Positions 1 to 7,407 of a stretch of 26,174 nucleotides of DNA are shown here, piece by piece. Within the stretch, counting starts at the first letter, position 1. Every line of letters begins with the position of its first letter. The notes under the pieces are model-generated. The model did no database searches and was not told where the DNA came from. It saw only the letters and a program-made list of their open reading frames with translations. This stretch comes from UBA1563 sp041667115. Lineage in GTDB: Bacteria > Bacteroidota > Ignavibacteria > Ignavibacteriales > Ignavibacteriaceae. Made by a program: the position numbers and the translations under genes. Where the stretch lies: assembly GCA_041667115.1 (NCBI GenBank), contig JBAYFO010000051.1, positions 1-26,174 of the forward strand, in the 5' to 3' direction.

Positions 1-1249
1 TTAATTTTTTTTCTAATGCTTCAACTACTTCTGCCAGCGTTTCTTCTTGTATTTCGTTTGATTGCTCGGGGACAAAACCTTTGATAGACATCGGCAAATC
101 GTTTTGCGTTAGCGTAGTTCCTCTTGCCAGTACAACAGCGCGCTCAATACTGTTTTCAAGCTCGCGGACGTTTCCTGGGTAAGAATATTTCATCAGCAAA
201 TCAACGGCTTCTTTAGAAACTGAAAAAGCATCTTTATTATTTTCTTTCGTGTATTTAGAAAGAAAAAATTCAACTAGAGGAAGAATATCTTCTTTTCTTT
301 CGCGGAGCGGTGGAATTTTTATTGCTACAATATTGAGCCGGTAAAATAAATCTTCCCGGAAAGTTCCTTCCTTAATTTTCTTTTCTAAATTTTGATTTGT
401 TGCAGCGATAATGCGGACATCAATTGGAATAATTTCCGTACCGCCAACCCGTTCAATCTGTTGTTCCTGCAGTACGCGCAGCAGTTTTACCTGCATGGGT
501 AGAGGCACATCGCCAATCTCATCAAGAAAGATTGTTCCTTTAGCAGCTAATTCAAAACGCCCCTTTTTCATTTTATCTGCACCGGTAAAGGCGCCTCTTT
601 CATGTCCGAACAATTCGCTTTCCATTAAATTTTCCGACAGCGCCGGAATATTAACCGCAATAAAAGCATTGTTTTTTCTCGGACTAATAAAGTGAATTGC
701 TTTTGCCAACACTTCTTTTCCTGTTCCGTTCTCACCGGTAATTAAAACAGTAGCTTTACTTTCTGCAACACGCGCGGCAAGATTTATTGCTTCTTCCATT
801 CTCGGTGATTGAGAAATTATGGAAGAGATTTTGAACCGCTCTTCAAGCTGTTGTTTTAAATATTGATTTTCCGACTTCAAAGTTTTGTTTTCAATAATTC
901 TTTCAAGCAGAAGATCGAGTTCGTCAAGATCAATAGGTTTGGCAAGATAATCGTAAGCACCAAGCCGCATTGCCTTCACGGCGTTTTCAACGGTTCCATA
1001 CGCGGTAACCATAACAAAGCTGATCTCCGGATTGATGATCTTAACTGCTTCAAGTACTTCAATTCCAGTTTTGTCGGGCATATTAAAATCCGAAATAATA
1101 ATATCTATCGGAGTATTTTTAGCAAGATGAATGCCTTCTTCTCCCGAGCCTGCAGTATAAACAGTGTATCCTTTTTTCTTCAAATAGCCGCTGAGAATTT
1201 CCCGCTGCCCCTGTTCGTCGTCAACAATTAATAAGTTAAAATTTTTCAT
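1..1249 (-). CDS. NtrC-family sigma-54-dependent response regulator (3' end beyond window)
   Basis: Phosphorylation-activated ATPase that opens sigma-54 promoters; cytoplasmic. I translated 416 codons from the ATG at 1249 to the edge without a stop. The receiver domain (about 1-118) has D10/D11, phospho-acceptor D54, T82 and K104. The AAA+ domain (about 140-370) has Walker A GENGTGKE from G172, the sigma-54-contacting loop GAFTGA at 219-224, and Walker B IFLDEIGD around 240-247. The ATPase module's downstream 'YPGNVREL' motif is also present. The C-terminal Fis-type DNA-binding helix-turn-helix, expected next, lies outside the window, so this entry is incomplete rather than truncated in nature. 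The start overlaps the 3' end of the upstream kinase gene by 14 bases, implying translational coupling and a cognate pair. A likely target is the sigma-54 promoter at 3477-3493. Family assignment is very secure; the target is inference. Confidence 0.95.
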   Translation of the reverse strand, partial: MKNFNLLIVDDEQGQREILSGYLKKKGYTVYTAGSGEEGIHLAKNTPIDIIISDFNMPDKTGIEVLEAVKIINPEISFVMVTAYGTVENAVKAMRLGAYDYLAKPIDLDELDLLLERIIENKTLKSENQYLKQQLEERFKISSIISQSPRMEEAINLAARVAESKATVLITGENGTGKEVLAKAIHFISPRKNNAFIAVNIPALSENLMESELFGHERGAFTGADKMKKGRFELAAKGTIFLDEIGDVPLPMQVKLLRVLQEQQIERVGGTEIIPIDVRIIAATNQNLEKKIKEGTFREDLFYRLNIVAIKIPPLRERKEDILPLVEFFLSKYTKENNKDAFSVSKEAVDLLMKYSYPGNVRELENSIERAVVLARGTTLTQNDLPMSIKGFVPEQSNEIQEETLAEVVEALEKKL

Positions 1250-3263
1250 AATCCGGTATCGTAATAGTGAATGTTGTGCCTTGGTTTACTTTACTTGTAA
1301 CATGAATTGTGCCATTATGTTGGCTCACAATTTTCTGTGCGATGCTTAACCCTAAACCGTTTCCCTCTTTTTTTGTGGTGAAATAGAGATTGAAGATCTT
1401 TGCAAGATTTTCTTCCGAAATACCTTTACCGTCATCAGCTATTTTGATAAGAATGTTTTGATCTTTTTTACTATAGGCAAGAGTGACCGTGCCGTTTTCT
1501 TTTGTTGCGTCGAAGGCGTTTTGAAGAAAATTCATCATCGTCTGCTTCATTAACTCGGGATCGATATGCATGGTAAAAGCATTTTCGGCAGGTACCAGCA
1601 AATGTATCCCTCGCTGTTTTGCTTGTTCTTTAAAAAGGAGAGTGAGATCATTAAAAAACTCGCTGGAGATAATTTTCTTTTTTTGCAACTCGATCGGTTT
1701 TGCGTAGTTCAAAAACTGGGTGATTATTTTATTTATCCGTTCAACTTCGGTTTTCAGCACTTTCGTAATGTCAAGATATTCGGCGTTTCCTTCCGCCGGA
1801 ACAAACTCTCTGTTCAACCGCTGTGCGATCATTCCAATTGCGTTAATCGGGTTGCGGATTTCGTGTGCAACTCCCGAAGCCAATTCTCCCATCGCCGAAA
1901 GTTTTTCATTTCTCTTTTTTTGTTCTTCCAACAGACGCGCTTCGGTTAAATCCTTGATAACTAATGTTATGTTACCGCTTTCATCATTGTTTCGAGAAAC
2001 AGTGACCGAAAGATATTTGGCTCCCGAGTTTGTAGACGTTTCAGTTGAGAATTCAAATGCGGTTTTATTTTCTTGTCCGGTATAAAGTTCTAAAGCTTCA
2101 AATAATTCTTTGGAACATGAAGAAAGATGATGATCAATAACATCCGCCGGGGACTTTTGAAATAGTTTTTCTGCCTGTTTATTAAAGAGTGAGACAATAA
2201 AGTTATCGTTTACCACAATCACCGCTTCTCCCATATTTTCTAATACAGCGCCGGTAAATGTTTTAAATTTGCTCAATTCTTTTGAAACCGATTTAAGGTT
2301 TTGCATCGTAAAAACAATGCTTAACACGATGATAGAAATTGCGGCAAGTAAAAACGAAAGAATCACTACACGACGGATCATTCTGTCTTCCAGGTTGCGG
2401 ATTTCATCCATTGTTAATCCGATACGGAAAACACCTACAATATTATCCCCGTCCCTGAGTTGTTGAATAATTTCATAGACCGTTGTTCCTTTATATGAAA
2501 ACTCGCGCGTAAACGGTTTGTCTTCTTGTAATGCTTGTTGCAGGAGGGCATCTTCATCAACGGAATTAATTTTTGTTATTCCTTTGCTCGCAGCCAAAAT
2601 GCCCGCGGAGTCTTGCAGAACAATGTAAACAATGCCGGGGTTGGATGCTATGTCTTGCACAATTCTTCCGATCCCGATTTTTTTTCTAAACTCTAAAAAA
2701 GAAGCTGCATCCATATTGATAATAATTGCTCCCTTGTGGTTCGCACGGGAAACAGCAACCGCAAAGCGCGATCCGCTGGTAAGACGGGCTTCCTTTAAAC
2801 CAATAATTACTTCGTCTGATTTTCCTGCGAGTAGTTGGTTTATTTCTTCCGGACGATTCAAATTCTGTTCTTTGTGGAGATGACCGGGAACGGGAATCCT
2901 ATTTGATAAAATGCGGACTCCTTTTTCATTCAAAATATTTATTCTAAAAAGCGAATTCATTTTACCGTATGCGATCAAATCCTTATCGGTTAAACTGGCT
3001 GAGCTATCAAGCGTTCTGATAAATCTTGCGTTATCTAATAAACGTTCGGTAAGGAGATTTTCTATTTCATCTGAAGCATTCAGCGTGTTAATGCTGGAAA
3101 GACGGATGGTTTCAATAAGTGACGCAGATTGTTTATCGAGCAAGCGATAAATTTCTTTTTTACTTTCGCTTAGTTCAAAGTAAGCCGAAGCTATCATCAC
3201 TACTCCGATTATGAGGGAAATCGTGATAATGACTTTAGGGTGTAATCTAAATGTATTTTTCAT
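1236..3263 (-). CDS. membrane sensor histidine kinase (periplasmic sensor, PAS, HisKA, HATPase)
   Basis: Sensor kinase expected to phosphorylate the overlapping sigma-54 activator. Numbered from the ATG at 3263, there is a membrane segment at about 10-28, a periplasmic sensor of about 270 residues, a second membrane segment at about 298-321, and a PAS domain at about 335-445. The dimerisation/phospho-acceptor helix carries H467 in 'GVAHEIRNPINAIG'. The ATP-binding domain has the N box 'NFLQNAFDAT', G1 'DDGKGIS' and G2 'GNGLGLSIAQ'. Every catalytic motif is intact. No HAMP linker is obvious between the second membrane helix and PAS. A TTG two codons upstream (3269) is an alternative start; neither has a good Shine-Dalgarno. 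The arrangement (two membrane helices, PAS, NtrC partner) resembles ZraS/AtoS kinases. The ligand cannot be read from sequence. Confidence 0.95.
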   Translation of the reverse strand: MKNTFRLHPKVIITISLIIGVVMIASAYFELSESKKEIYRLLDKQSASLIETIRLSSINTLNASDEIENLLTERLLDNARFIRTLDSSASLTDKDLIAYGKMNSLFRINILNEKGVRILSNRIPVPGHLHKEQNLNRPEEINQLLAGKSDEVIIGLKEARLTSGSRFAVAVSRANHKGAIIINMDAASFLEFRKKIGIGRIVQDIASNPGIVYIVLQDSAGILAASKGITKINSVDEDALLQQALQEDKPFTREFSYKGTTVYEIIQQLRDGDNIVGVFRIGLTMDEIRNLEDRMIRRVVILSFLLAAISIIVLSIVFTMQNLKSVSKELSKFKTFTGAVLENMGEAVIVVNDNFIVSLFNKQAEKLFQKSPADVIDHHLSSCSKELFEALELYTGQENKTAFEFSTETSTNSGAKYLSVTVSRNNDESGNITLVIKDLTEARLLEEQKKRNEKLSAMGELASGVAHEIRNPINAIGMIAQRLNREFVPAEGNAEYLDITKVLKTEVERINKIITQFLNYAKPIELQKKKIISSEFFNDLTLLFKEQAKQRGIHLLVPAENAFTMHIDPELMKQTMMNFLQNAFDATKENGTVTLAYSKKDQNILIKIADDGKGISEENLAKIFNLYFTTKKEGNGLGLSIAQKIVSQHNGTIHVTSKVNQGTTFTITIPDYEKF

Positions 3264-3378
3264 AACCAAAATTAAAAGAAATCCGCATAAATAAGATACG
3301 CGGTGGAAATAAAACGAGTATGCAATTTAATCAGCACGCTTGTTTGATTCAGAATTTCCATTTGAGATGCCGGCACAC

Positions 3379-3418
3379 TTCGACATTCGAGTCGCTCAAT
3401 TACGTCAAGATTGTCGAA
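3379..3418. repeat. inverted repeat, candidate activator (UAS) site
   Basis: TTCGACA at 3379-3385 is repeated inverted as TGTCGAA at 3412-3418. It lies 60-100 bases upstream of the sigma-54 promoter, where NtrC-type activators usually bind. The 7-base arms 26 bases apart are modest evidence; a chance palindrome is possible. Confidence 0.3.
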
Positions 3419-3476
3419 CTTCGTGCGGGAATATCAAAAAGCCATTGATTCTAAAGGATAAACACGTTGTTTTGTT

Positions 3477-3493
3477 TTGGCACGGCGGTTGTA
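3477..3493 (+). promoter_or_regulatory. sigma-54 (-24/-12) promoter
   Basis: TTGGCACGGCGGTTGTA matches the sigma-54 consensus YTGGCACGrNNNTTGCW at every specified base except one (T for C in the -12 element), with correct GG-to-G spacing. Transcription would start near 3503-3505, giving a leader of about 40 bases before the ATG at 3543. The neighbouring minus-strand gene encodes a sigma-54 activator, which makes a chance match unlikely. Confidence 0.85.
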
Positions 3494-3542
3494 TAATCTC
3501 TATCGAACTAATAATTATTTACAAAACAAAAGGAGTTACATC

Positions 3543-3935
3543 ATGAAAACCTTAGCAAAAATTTCGTCGGTTTTCGCACTCGTTCTTTTCATCACTGTTT
3601 TCTTCACCTCGGAAGCTAGCGCCCAGCAATACGGCGGCGGTAAAAAAGCCAACAAAGGATTTGTTGATGCGAATGGTGACGGTATCAATGACAACGCGTT
3701 AGACGCTGATGGCGACGGCATCCCGAACGGACAAGACGCTGATTTCGTTCGTCCTCAAGACGGCAGCGGCAGCAAAAATATGTTCGGTAAAGGTTCAGGC
3801 AAAAAAGGTCTTGGATCCGGCACTGGAACAGGTGTTTGCGACGGCACCGGGCTTGGCTCAGGTAACGGGTCTGGTACAGGAGTCTGTGACGGCACCGGAA
3901 GCGGTTCAAACGGCAAGGGCCGGGGCAGAAAATAA
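3543..3935 (+). CDS. small exported Gly/Asp-rich protein with DxDxDG-type repeats
   Basis: 130 residues, function unknown. ATG preceded by AAAGGAG at 7-base spacing. Residues 1-27 form a signal peptide with an 'ASA|QQ' cleavage site. Residues 42-67 hold two adjacent acidic loops, DANGDGIND and DADGDGIPNGQD, resembling calcium-binding thrombospondin-type-3 or dockerin loops. Residues 74-130 are very rich in Gly, Ser, Thr and Lys. They contain two copies of TGVCDGTG, with the only cysteines of the mature protein at 99 and 115, and a basic GKGRGRK tail. No enzymatic fold is visible. The gene sits alone between a sigma-54 promoter and an intrinsic terminator, divergent from the kinase/activator pair, so it is probably that system's output. 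Metal binding, by analogy with ZraP beside ZraSR, is inference. A longer upstream reading frame (from 3477) would overlap the promoter and lose the signal peptide, so I rejected it. Confidence 0.9.
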   Translation: MKTLAKISSVFALVLFITVFFTSEASAQQYGGGKKANKGFVDANGDGINDNALDADGDGIPNGQDADFVRPQDGSGSKNMFGKGSGKKGLGSGTGTGVCDGTGLGSGNGSGTGVCDGTGSGSNGKGRGRK

Positions 3936-3948
3936 GTTCTTCGAATTT

Positions 3949-3976
3949 GGGTGGCTGCAAAGCCACCCTTTATTTT
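3949..3976 (+). terminator. intrinsic terminator
   Basis: A perfect 8-base stem GGGTGGCT/AGCCACCC closes a GCAA tetraloop and is followed by TTTATTTT. It starts 13 bases after the stop codon of the small exported protein and separates it from the convergent gene ending at 3993. Confidence 0.92.
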
Positions 3977-3992
3977 GTTCAAGCGTAATTGT

Positions 3993-4553
3993 TTAATTCA
4001 GACTGAAGAGCATATCGTATTGGGGTGTGAAATTTTTGCGTTCCCAATAAAAGATTTTTTCATCATTGATGCGATAAACTTTGTCAGGCGGGTAAGAGAA
4101 TTTTTTAATGACAAAATCTTGTTTCACAATCAATTTATAAACCGCATGTTCCAAAGGTTTATTCCACGTTTTAGTCGATAGCAAAATATATTTCGCGGTA
4201 TTGTCTAACATTTTTTGCCGGTATTTTATTCTGCAAATAGCGGTATCTCCGGCATTAATATTCACTTCAAAAGAAAACCCGAGAGAAGTTTTAGATAAAA
4301 TAATTTGAGGGACATTTTGAGGCATTGCAAATACGTTTATTGAATCAAAGAGAACAGTATCGTTTTTGTCTCCAACCGGAAAGTAGATTTTATAATCGAC
4401 AGTTTTATCCGAATTATTTGCAAACCAGTAATAACCTTCCACATTAAAATATTCTCTGTCTAAAATGAAATTAATATCCTCACGGAAAAAATTTAAATTC
4501 TGACTAAAAACATTTCCGGAAACAAACGAAAACAGAATAAATAAAAATTTCAT
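3993..4553 (-). CDS. hypothetical exported protein
   Basis: 186 residues, not recognised. The N terminus (about 1-18, ending '...NVFSQ') is a typical signal peptide. The mature part is rich in aromatic and Asn residues and alternating hydrophobics, consistent with beta structure, and has one Cys in the middle ('TAICRIKY'). It has no T9SS sorting domain, lipobox or transmembrane helix, so a soluble periplasmic or surface-associated protein is the best guess. Its ATG is only 6 bases after the stop of the upstream T9SS cargo gene, so the two are probably co-transcribed and may act together at the cell surface. The 3' end converges on the terminator of the plus-strand gene. Confidence 0.8.
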   Translation of the reverse strand: MKFLFILFSFVSGNVFSQNLNFFREDINFILDREYFNVEGYYWFANNSDKTVDYKIYFPVGDKNDTVLFDSINVFAMPQNVPQIILSKTSLGFSFEVNINAGDTAICRIKYRQKMLDNTAKYILLSTKTWNKPLEHAVYKLIVKQDFVIKKFSYPPDKVYRINDEKIFYWERKNFTPQYDMLFSLN

Positions 4554-4559
4554 GGCGCC

Positions 4560-5621
4560 CTATTTAAGAAGAATCATTGAGCCGCTTTTATAGTTCTTTT
4601 TATCAATCTCAAGTTGATAATAATAAACACCCGATGTAACTACGCCGCCGTAGGTATCGTCTCCATTCCATTTTATAAAGGAACCGTTTGTTATCGGTAT
4701 AGTCTTTATCTTCCTTCCGGTTACATTGTAAATAACTATTGAACCTTCTTTTTGTTGCAAAGAAGAAGGAATTTTTACAAAGAAATTTGTACTTAAATTA
4801 AACGGATTAGGATAATTTATAACATCTATCTCTTCACTCTCGGGCATTCCGTTTTTTTCGATTCCCATTATTTCATCAAGCACATAAATGTCATGCTCAA
4901 CCACCGTATCCGCGCAAACATTAAGAGAGAAAGGCTCTATGGAATAATATTCGATCATATAATAGCCGAGTAAAAAGTGTAAATCTAATTTCCTCACAAA
5001 TAATTTTGTTGAATATGTGCCATCGTCGTAAATGTCTAAATATTCGTCAAATCTAAGTCGTCCTTTTGTTATTGGGAAACCTCGTTTATTAAAAATATGT
5101 CCTTTAAGCGTAAAATAATTTCCATCTATACTATTTGAAGAACCGATGGTCGGTTTACTACAGAGGCAAATATCATTATAGCCGTATCTACACAAAGAAT
5201 AACCGGAAGGAATTGAGTCAATCAAAGAGCCGGGACAATTTCCAAAGGTTAGAGAATCTGGTTCGAAATACAACGAAGCATCCTTGGAAGGATAGAAAAT
5301 AAGTTTGACGATATCTCCATTTTTATTGATAGTTAATGGAGAGAATAAGCTATCCGAATTAATCACAAGAATAAAGGCACTATCTTTTACATTCTCCATC
5401 CGAATCTTTGAAATCCCTTCGGTTGAAACGACACAAATGCTATCATAATTCTTAGCCAAGTATCCGCCGTAAACAAAACTAAAATCTATTTCCATTATCC
5501 ATTTGTTGTTCAGGTCAAAGGTAAATTCAGATAAGTATGCAGGTGGAATCAAAATGGGGTTTTCCAATACTGTGTTTGTGGCAGCGAAAAAAAACAAAAG
5601 CACAAAAAATGATTTCTTCAT
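4560..5621 (-). CDS. T9SS-exported protein with C-terminal sorting domain
   Basis: 353 residues. A Sec signal peptide (about 1-20) is followed by a beta-rich body with several Cys residues. A stretch at about 165-215 ('LKGHIFNKRGFPITKGRLRF') resembles a carboxypeptidase-regulatory-like beta-sandwich. The last roughly 85 residues are a type A T9SS sorting domain: 'NYPNPFNLSTNF', then 'VIYNVTGRKIKTI', 'SGVYYYQLE' and a terminal 'SGSMILLK'. This predicts export through the outer membrane and attachment to, or release from, the surface. ATG is preceded by AGGGTG at 7 bases. It is the first gene of a pair with the hypothetical protein downstream. The catalytic or binding role is unknown. Family evidence is strong for the sorting domain only. 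Confidence 0.9.
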   Translation of the reverse strand: MKKSFFVLLFFFAATNTVLENPILIPPAYLSEFTFDLNNKWIMEIDFSFVYGGYLAKNYDSICVVSTEGISKIRMENVKDSAFILVINSDSLFSPLTINKNGDIVKLIFYPSKDASLYFEPDSLTFGNCPGSLIDSIPSGYSLCRYGYNDICLCSKPTIGSSNSIDGNYFTLKGHIFNKRGFPITKGRLRFDEYLDIYDDGTYSTKLFVRKLDLHFLLGYYMIEYYSIEPFSLNVCADTVVEHDIYVLDEIMGIEKNGMPESEEIDVINYPNPFNLSTNFFVKIPSSLQQKEGSIVIYNVTGRKIKTIPITNGSFIKWNGDDTYGGVVTSGVYYYQLEIDKKNYKSGSMILLK

Positions 5622-5713
5622 TTTACACCCTATAATTTTATTTCAGAATAATTTAGGTTGAAACAACTTTCAAATATTCAAGGCTCAACCTTTTTCTAAG
5701 GAAAAAGCGATCT

Positions 5714-6142
5714 CTATTCTTCTCCCACCTCAAATTCTTTTTCTGCAGTAACCGTTTGCGCGGAATTTTTATCTTTGATGTTTACTACGAGTTTGTATTT
5801 CCCTTTAGTAAACGTTGAGTCAAGTTCAAATTGAATGTTGAGTTGTGTATCGGAAAGTTTTTCTTTTTCTTTGTTAATCGTTGTATCTGAAAATTTGTTT
5901 GTGACCAACGTTCCATCCGGCTTTTGTAAATCAACGTTGAAACTTATTTCCGAGTTGAAGAGTCCGTCAACTTCGTTTTGTTGGAACCCTTTTACAATTA
6001 CAGAGGCGTTTACTTCCCATGCCCCGTCTCCCATATCAAACGCAGCCGCTTCGGGATTAACTGCCTGCAATTTTGTTTCTTCTTTTTTACCGCAACCGGC
6101 AATTAAAAAAAACGAGAAAAATAAAATTGATAAATATTTCAT
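5714..6142 (-). CDS. lipoprotein with Ig-like beta-sandwich body
   Basis: 142 residues. Residues 1-17 form a lipoprotein signal with lipobox 'LIAGC'; Cys17 would be lipidated. Basic and acidic residues follow ('GKKEETK'). The remainder has alternating strands and ends 'YKLVVNIKDKNSAQTVTAEKEFEV', the look of a single immunoglobulin-like domain of the kind found in YtkA/FixH-like envelope proteins. I cannot assign a function. ATG is preceded by AAGGTG. It follows serC on the same strand, but an 86-base gap with an inverted repeat lies between them, so co-transcription is uncertain. Confidence 0.85.
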   Translation of the reverse strand: MKYLSILFFSFFLIAGCGKKEETKLQAVNPEAAAFDMGDGAWEVNASVIVKGFQQNEVDGLFNSEISFNVDLQKPDGTLVTNKFSDTTINKEKEKLSDTQLNIQFELDSTFTKGKYKLVVNIKDKNSAQTVTAEKEFEVGEE

Positions 6143-6162
6143 CTTACACCTTAGTTAAAACT

Positions 6163-6221
6163 CTTTGCGGCTTAGCGCCGTTACGGTGGAAAATTTACCG
6201 TAGCGACGCAAAGACGCAAAG
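6163..6221. repeat. imperfect inverted repeat with GACGCAAAG units
   Basis: The left arm starts CTTTGCG and ends TACGGT; the right arm is ACCGTAGCGACGCAAAG, followed by a second ACGCAAAG unit. The arms pair over CTTTGCG and over TACGGT/ACCGTA, with an irregular middle and a 9-base loop. It lies between the stop of serC and the start of the lipoprotein gene. GACGCAAAG-type repeats are common intergenic dispersed repeats in bacterial genomes. It could also weaken read-through, but there is no U-tract. Confidence 0.65.
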
Positions 6222-6228
6222 TAAAAAA

Positions 6229-7317
6229 TTATCCGTTCTTTGTTTTGAAGTTATTCATAAACTGAACAAGCGCTTCTGCACCTTTAACCGGGAAAGCGTT
6301 ATAGACAGAAGCCCGGATCCCACCAACGGAACGATGGCCTTTCAATCCGATAAACTGAGCTTTAGTAGCTTCTTCAACAAATTTCTTTTCAAGTTCTTCA
6401 CTTGGTAGACGCCATGTGATGTTCATTAGTGAGCGGCTATCTTTTTCAGCGTGTCCTTTGTAAAATCCACCGCTGTTATCAATTGCATCGTAGATTAATC
6501 CTGCCTTCGTCAAATTGGTTTTATACATCGCATCAAGTCCGCCGTTCTTCAATAAATATTTTGTAACTAACGCGATGATGTAAATTCCAAAAACGTTCGG
6601 CGTATTATAGAGTGAATCATTTTCTGCGTGCGTTTTGTAATTCAACATGGTGTGAAGAGAATCTTGACTTCTTTCCAACAAATCTTTTCTAAGAAGTGTT
6701 AACACAACTCCTGAAGGTCCGATGTTTTTTTGTGCGCCTGCGTAAATCATTGCATACTTGTTCACGTCAATTTTTTTGTGAAAAATATCCGATGAAGCGT
6801 CACAAACCAGCGGAACGTTTCCAACTTCGGGTTCGCTGTGCCATTCGGTTCCGTAAATAGTATTATTTGAAGTATAGTGAACGTAAGCAGCATCGGTATC
6901 AAGTTTTAATTCTTCCTGTCTAGGGATGCGTTTAAAATTTTCCGATTCGGTTGAAGCAGCAATATTTACGGTTCCAACGCGCTTTGCTTCTTTTACCGCC
7001 TTCTTAGACCATGTTCCCGTAACGATATAATCTGCTTTGTTTTTGGGAGGCATAAGGTTGAGCGGAACCATTGAGAATTGGAGACTTGCACCTCCTTGCA
7101 AAAATAAAATTTGATAATCGTCGCTGATATCTAATAATTGTTTTACACCGTTTTTTGCGTCGGCTAAAATAGCATCAAATGCTTTTGAGCGGTGGCTTAT
7201 TTCTAAGATTGACATACCAACACCCGGAAGCATAAAGAGTTGTTTCTGGGCTTCTTTTAAAACTTCTTCTGGTAAAATTGCCGGACCGGCATTTAGATTA
7301 TAAACACGATTTTCCAT
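6229..7317 (-). CDS. serC: phosphoserine aminotransferase
   Basis: Pyridoxal-phosphate enzyme of the phosphorylated serine pathway: 3-phosphohydroxypyruvate plus glutamate gives phosphoserine plus 2-oxoglutarate. It can also act in PLP synthesis. It is cytoplasmic. The 362 residues match the usual family length of about 360. The N-terminal 'YNLNAGPAILP' and 'ISHRSKAF' substrate motifs, 'LFLQGGASLQF' cofactor-phosphate region, 'VCDASSDI' and the Schiff-base lysine K197 in 'YAGAQKNIGPSG' are all present, as is the C-terminal 'GHRSVGGIRASVYNA'. The ATG is preceded by AAGGGA. No other serine-pathway gene (serA, serB) is in the window. Confidence 0.97.
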   Translation of the reverse strand: MENRVYNLNAGPAILPEEVLKEAQKQLFMLPGVGMSILEISHRSKAFDAILADAKNGVKQLLDISDDYQILFLQGGASLQFSMVPLNLMPPKNKADYIVTGTWSKKAVKEAKRVGTVNIAASTESENFKRIPRQEELKLDTDAAYVHYTSNNTIYGTEWHSEPEVGNVPLVCDASSDIFHKKIDVNKYAMIYAGAQKNIGPSGVVLTLLRKDLLERSQDSLHTMLNYKTHAENDSLYNTPNVFGIYIIALVTKYLLKNGGLDAMYKTNLTKAGLIYDAIDNSGGFYKGHAEKDSRSLMNITWRLPSEELEKKFVEEATKAQFIGLKGHRSVGGIRASVYNAFPVKGAEALVQFMNNFKTKNG

Positions 7318-7407
7318 GTCTCGTTCCCTTTTTTTGTAAATTTATGAAAATACCATTCAAAGTTACAAGAAATTCCCGATACTCTCAACCAACTTCTTGG
7401 GTGAGTT

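Noticed and set aside
5689..5708. CTTTTTC/GAAAAAG palindrome downstream of the lipoprotein gene as a terminator
   Set aside because: The stem is all A/T apart from its end pairs and there is no U-tract on the expected strand; too weak to call.
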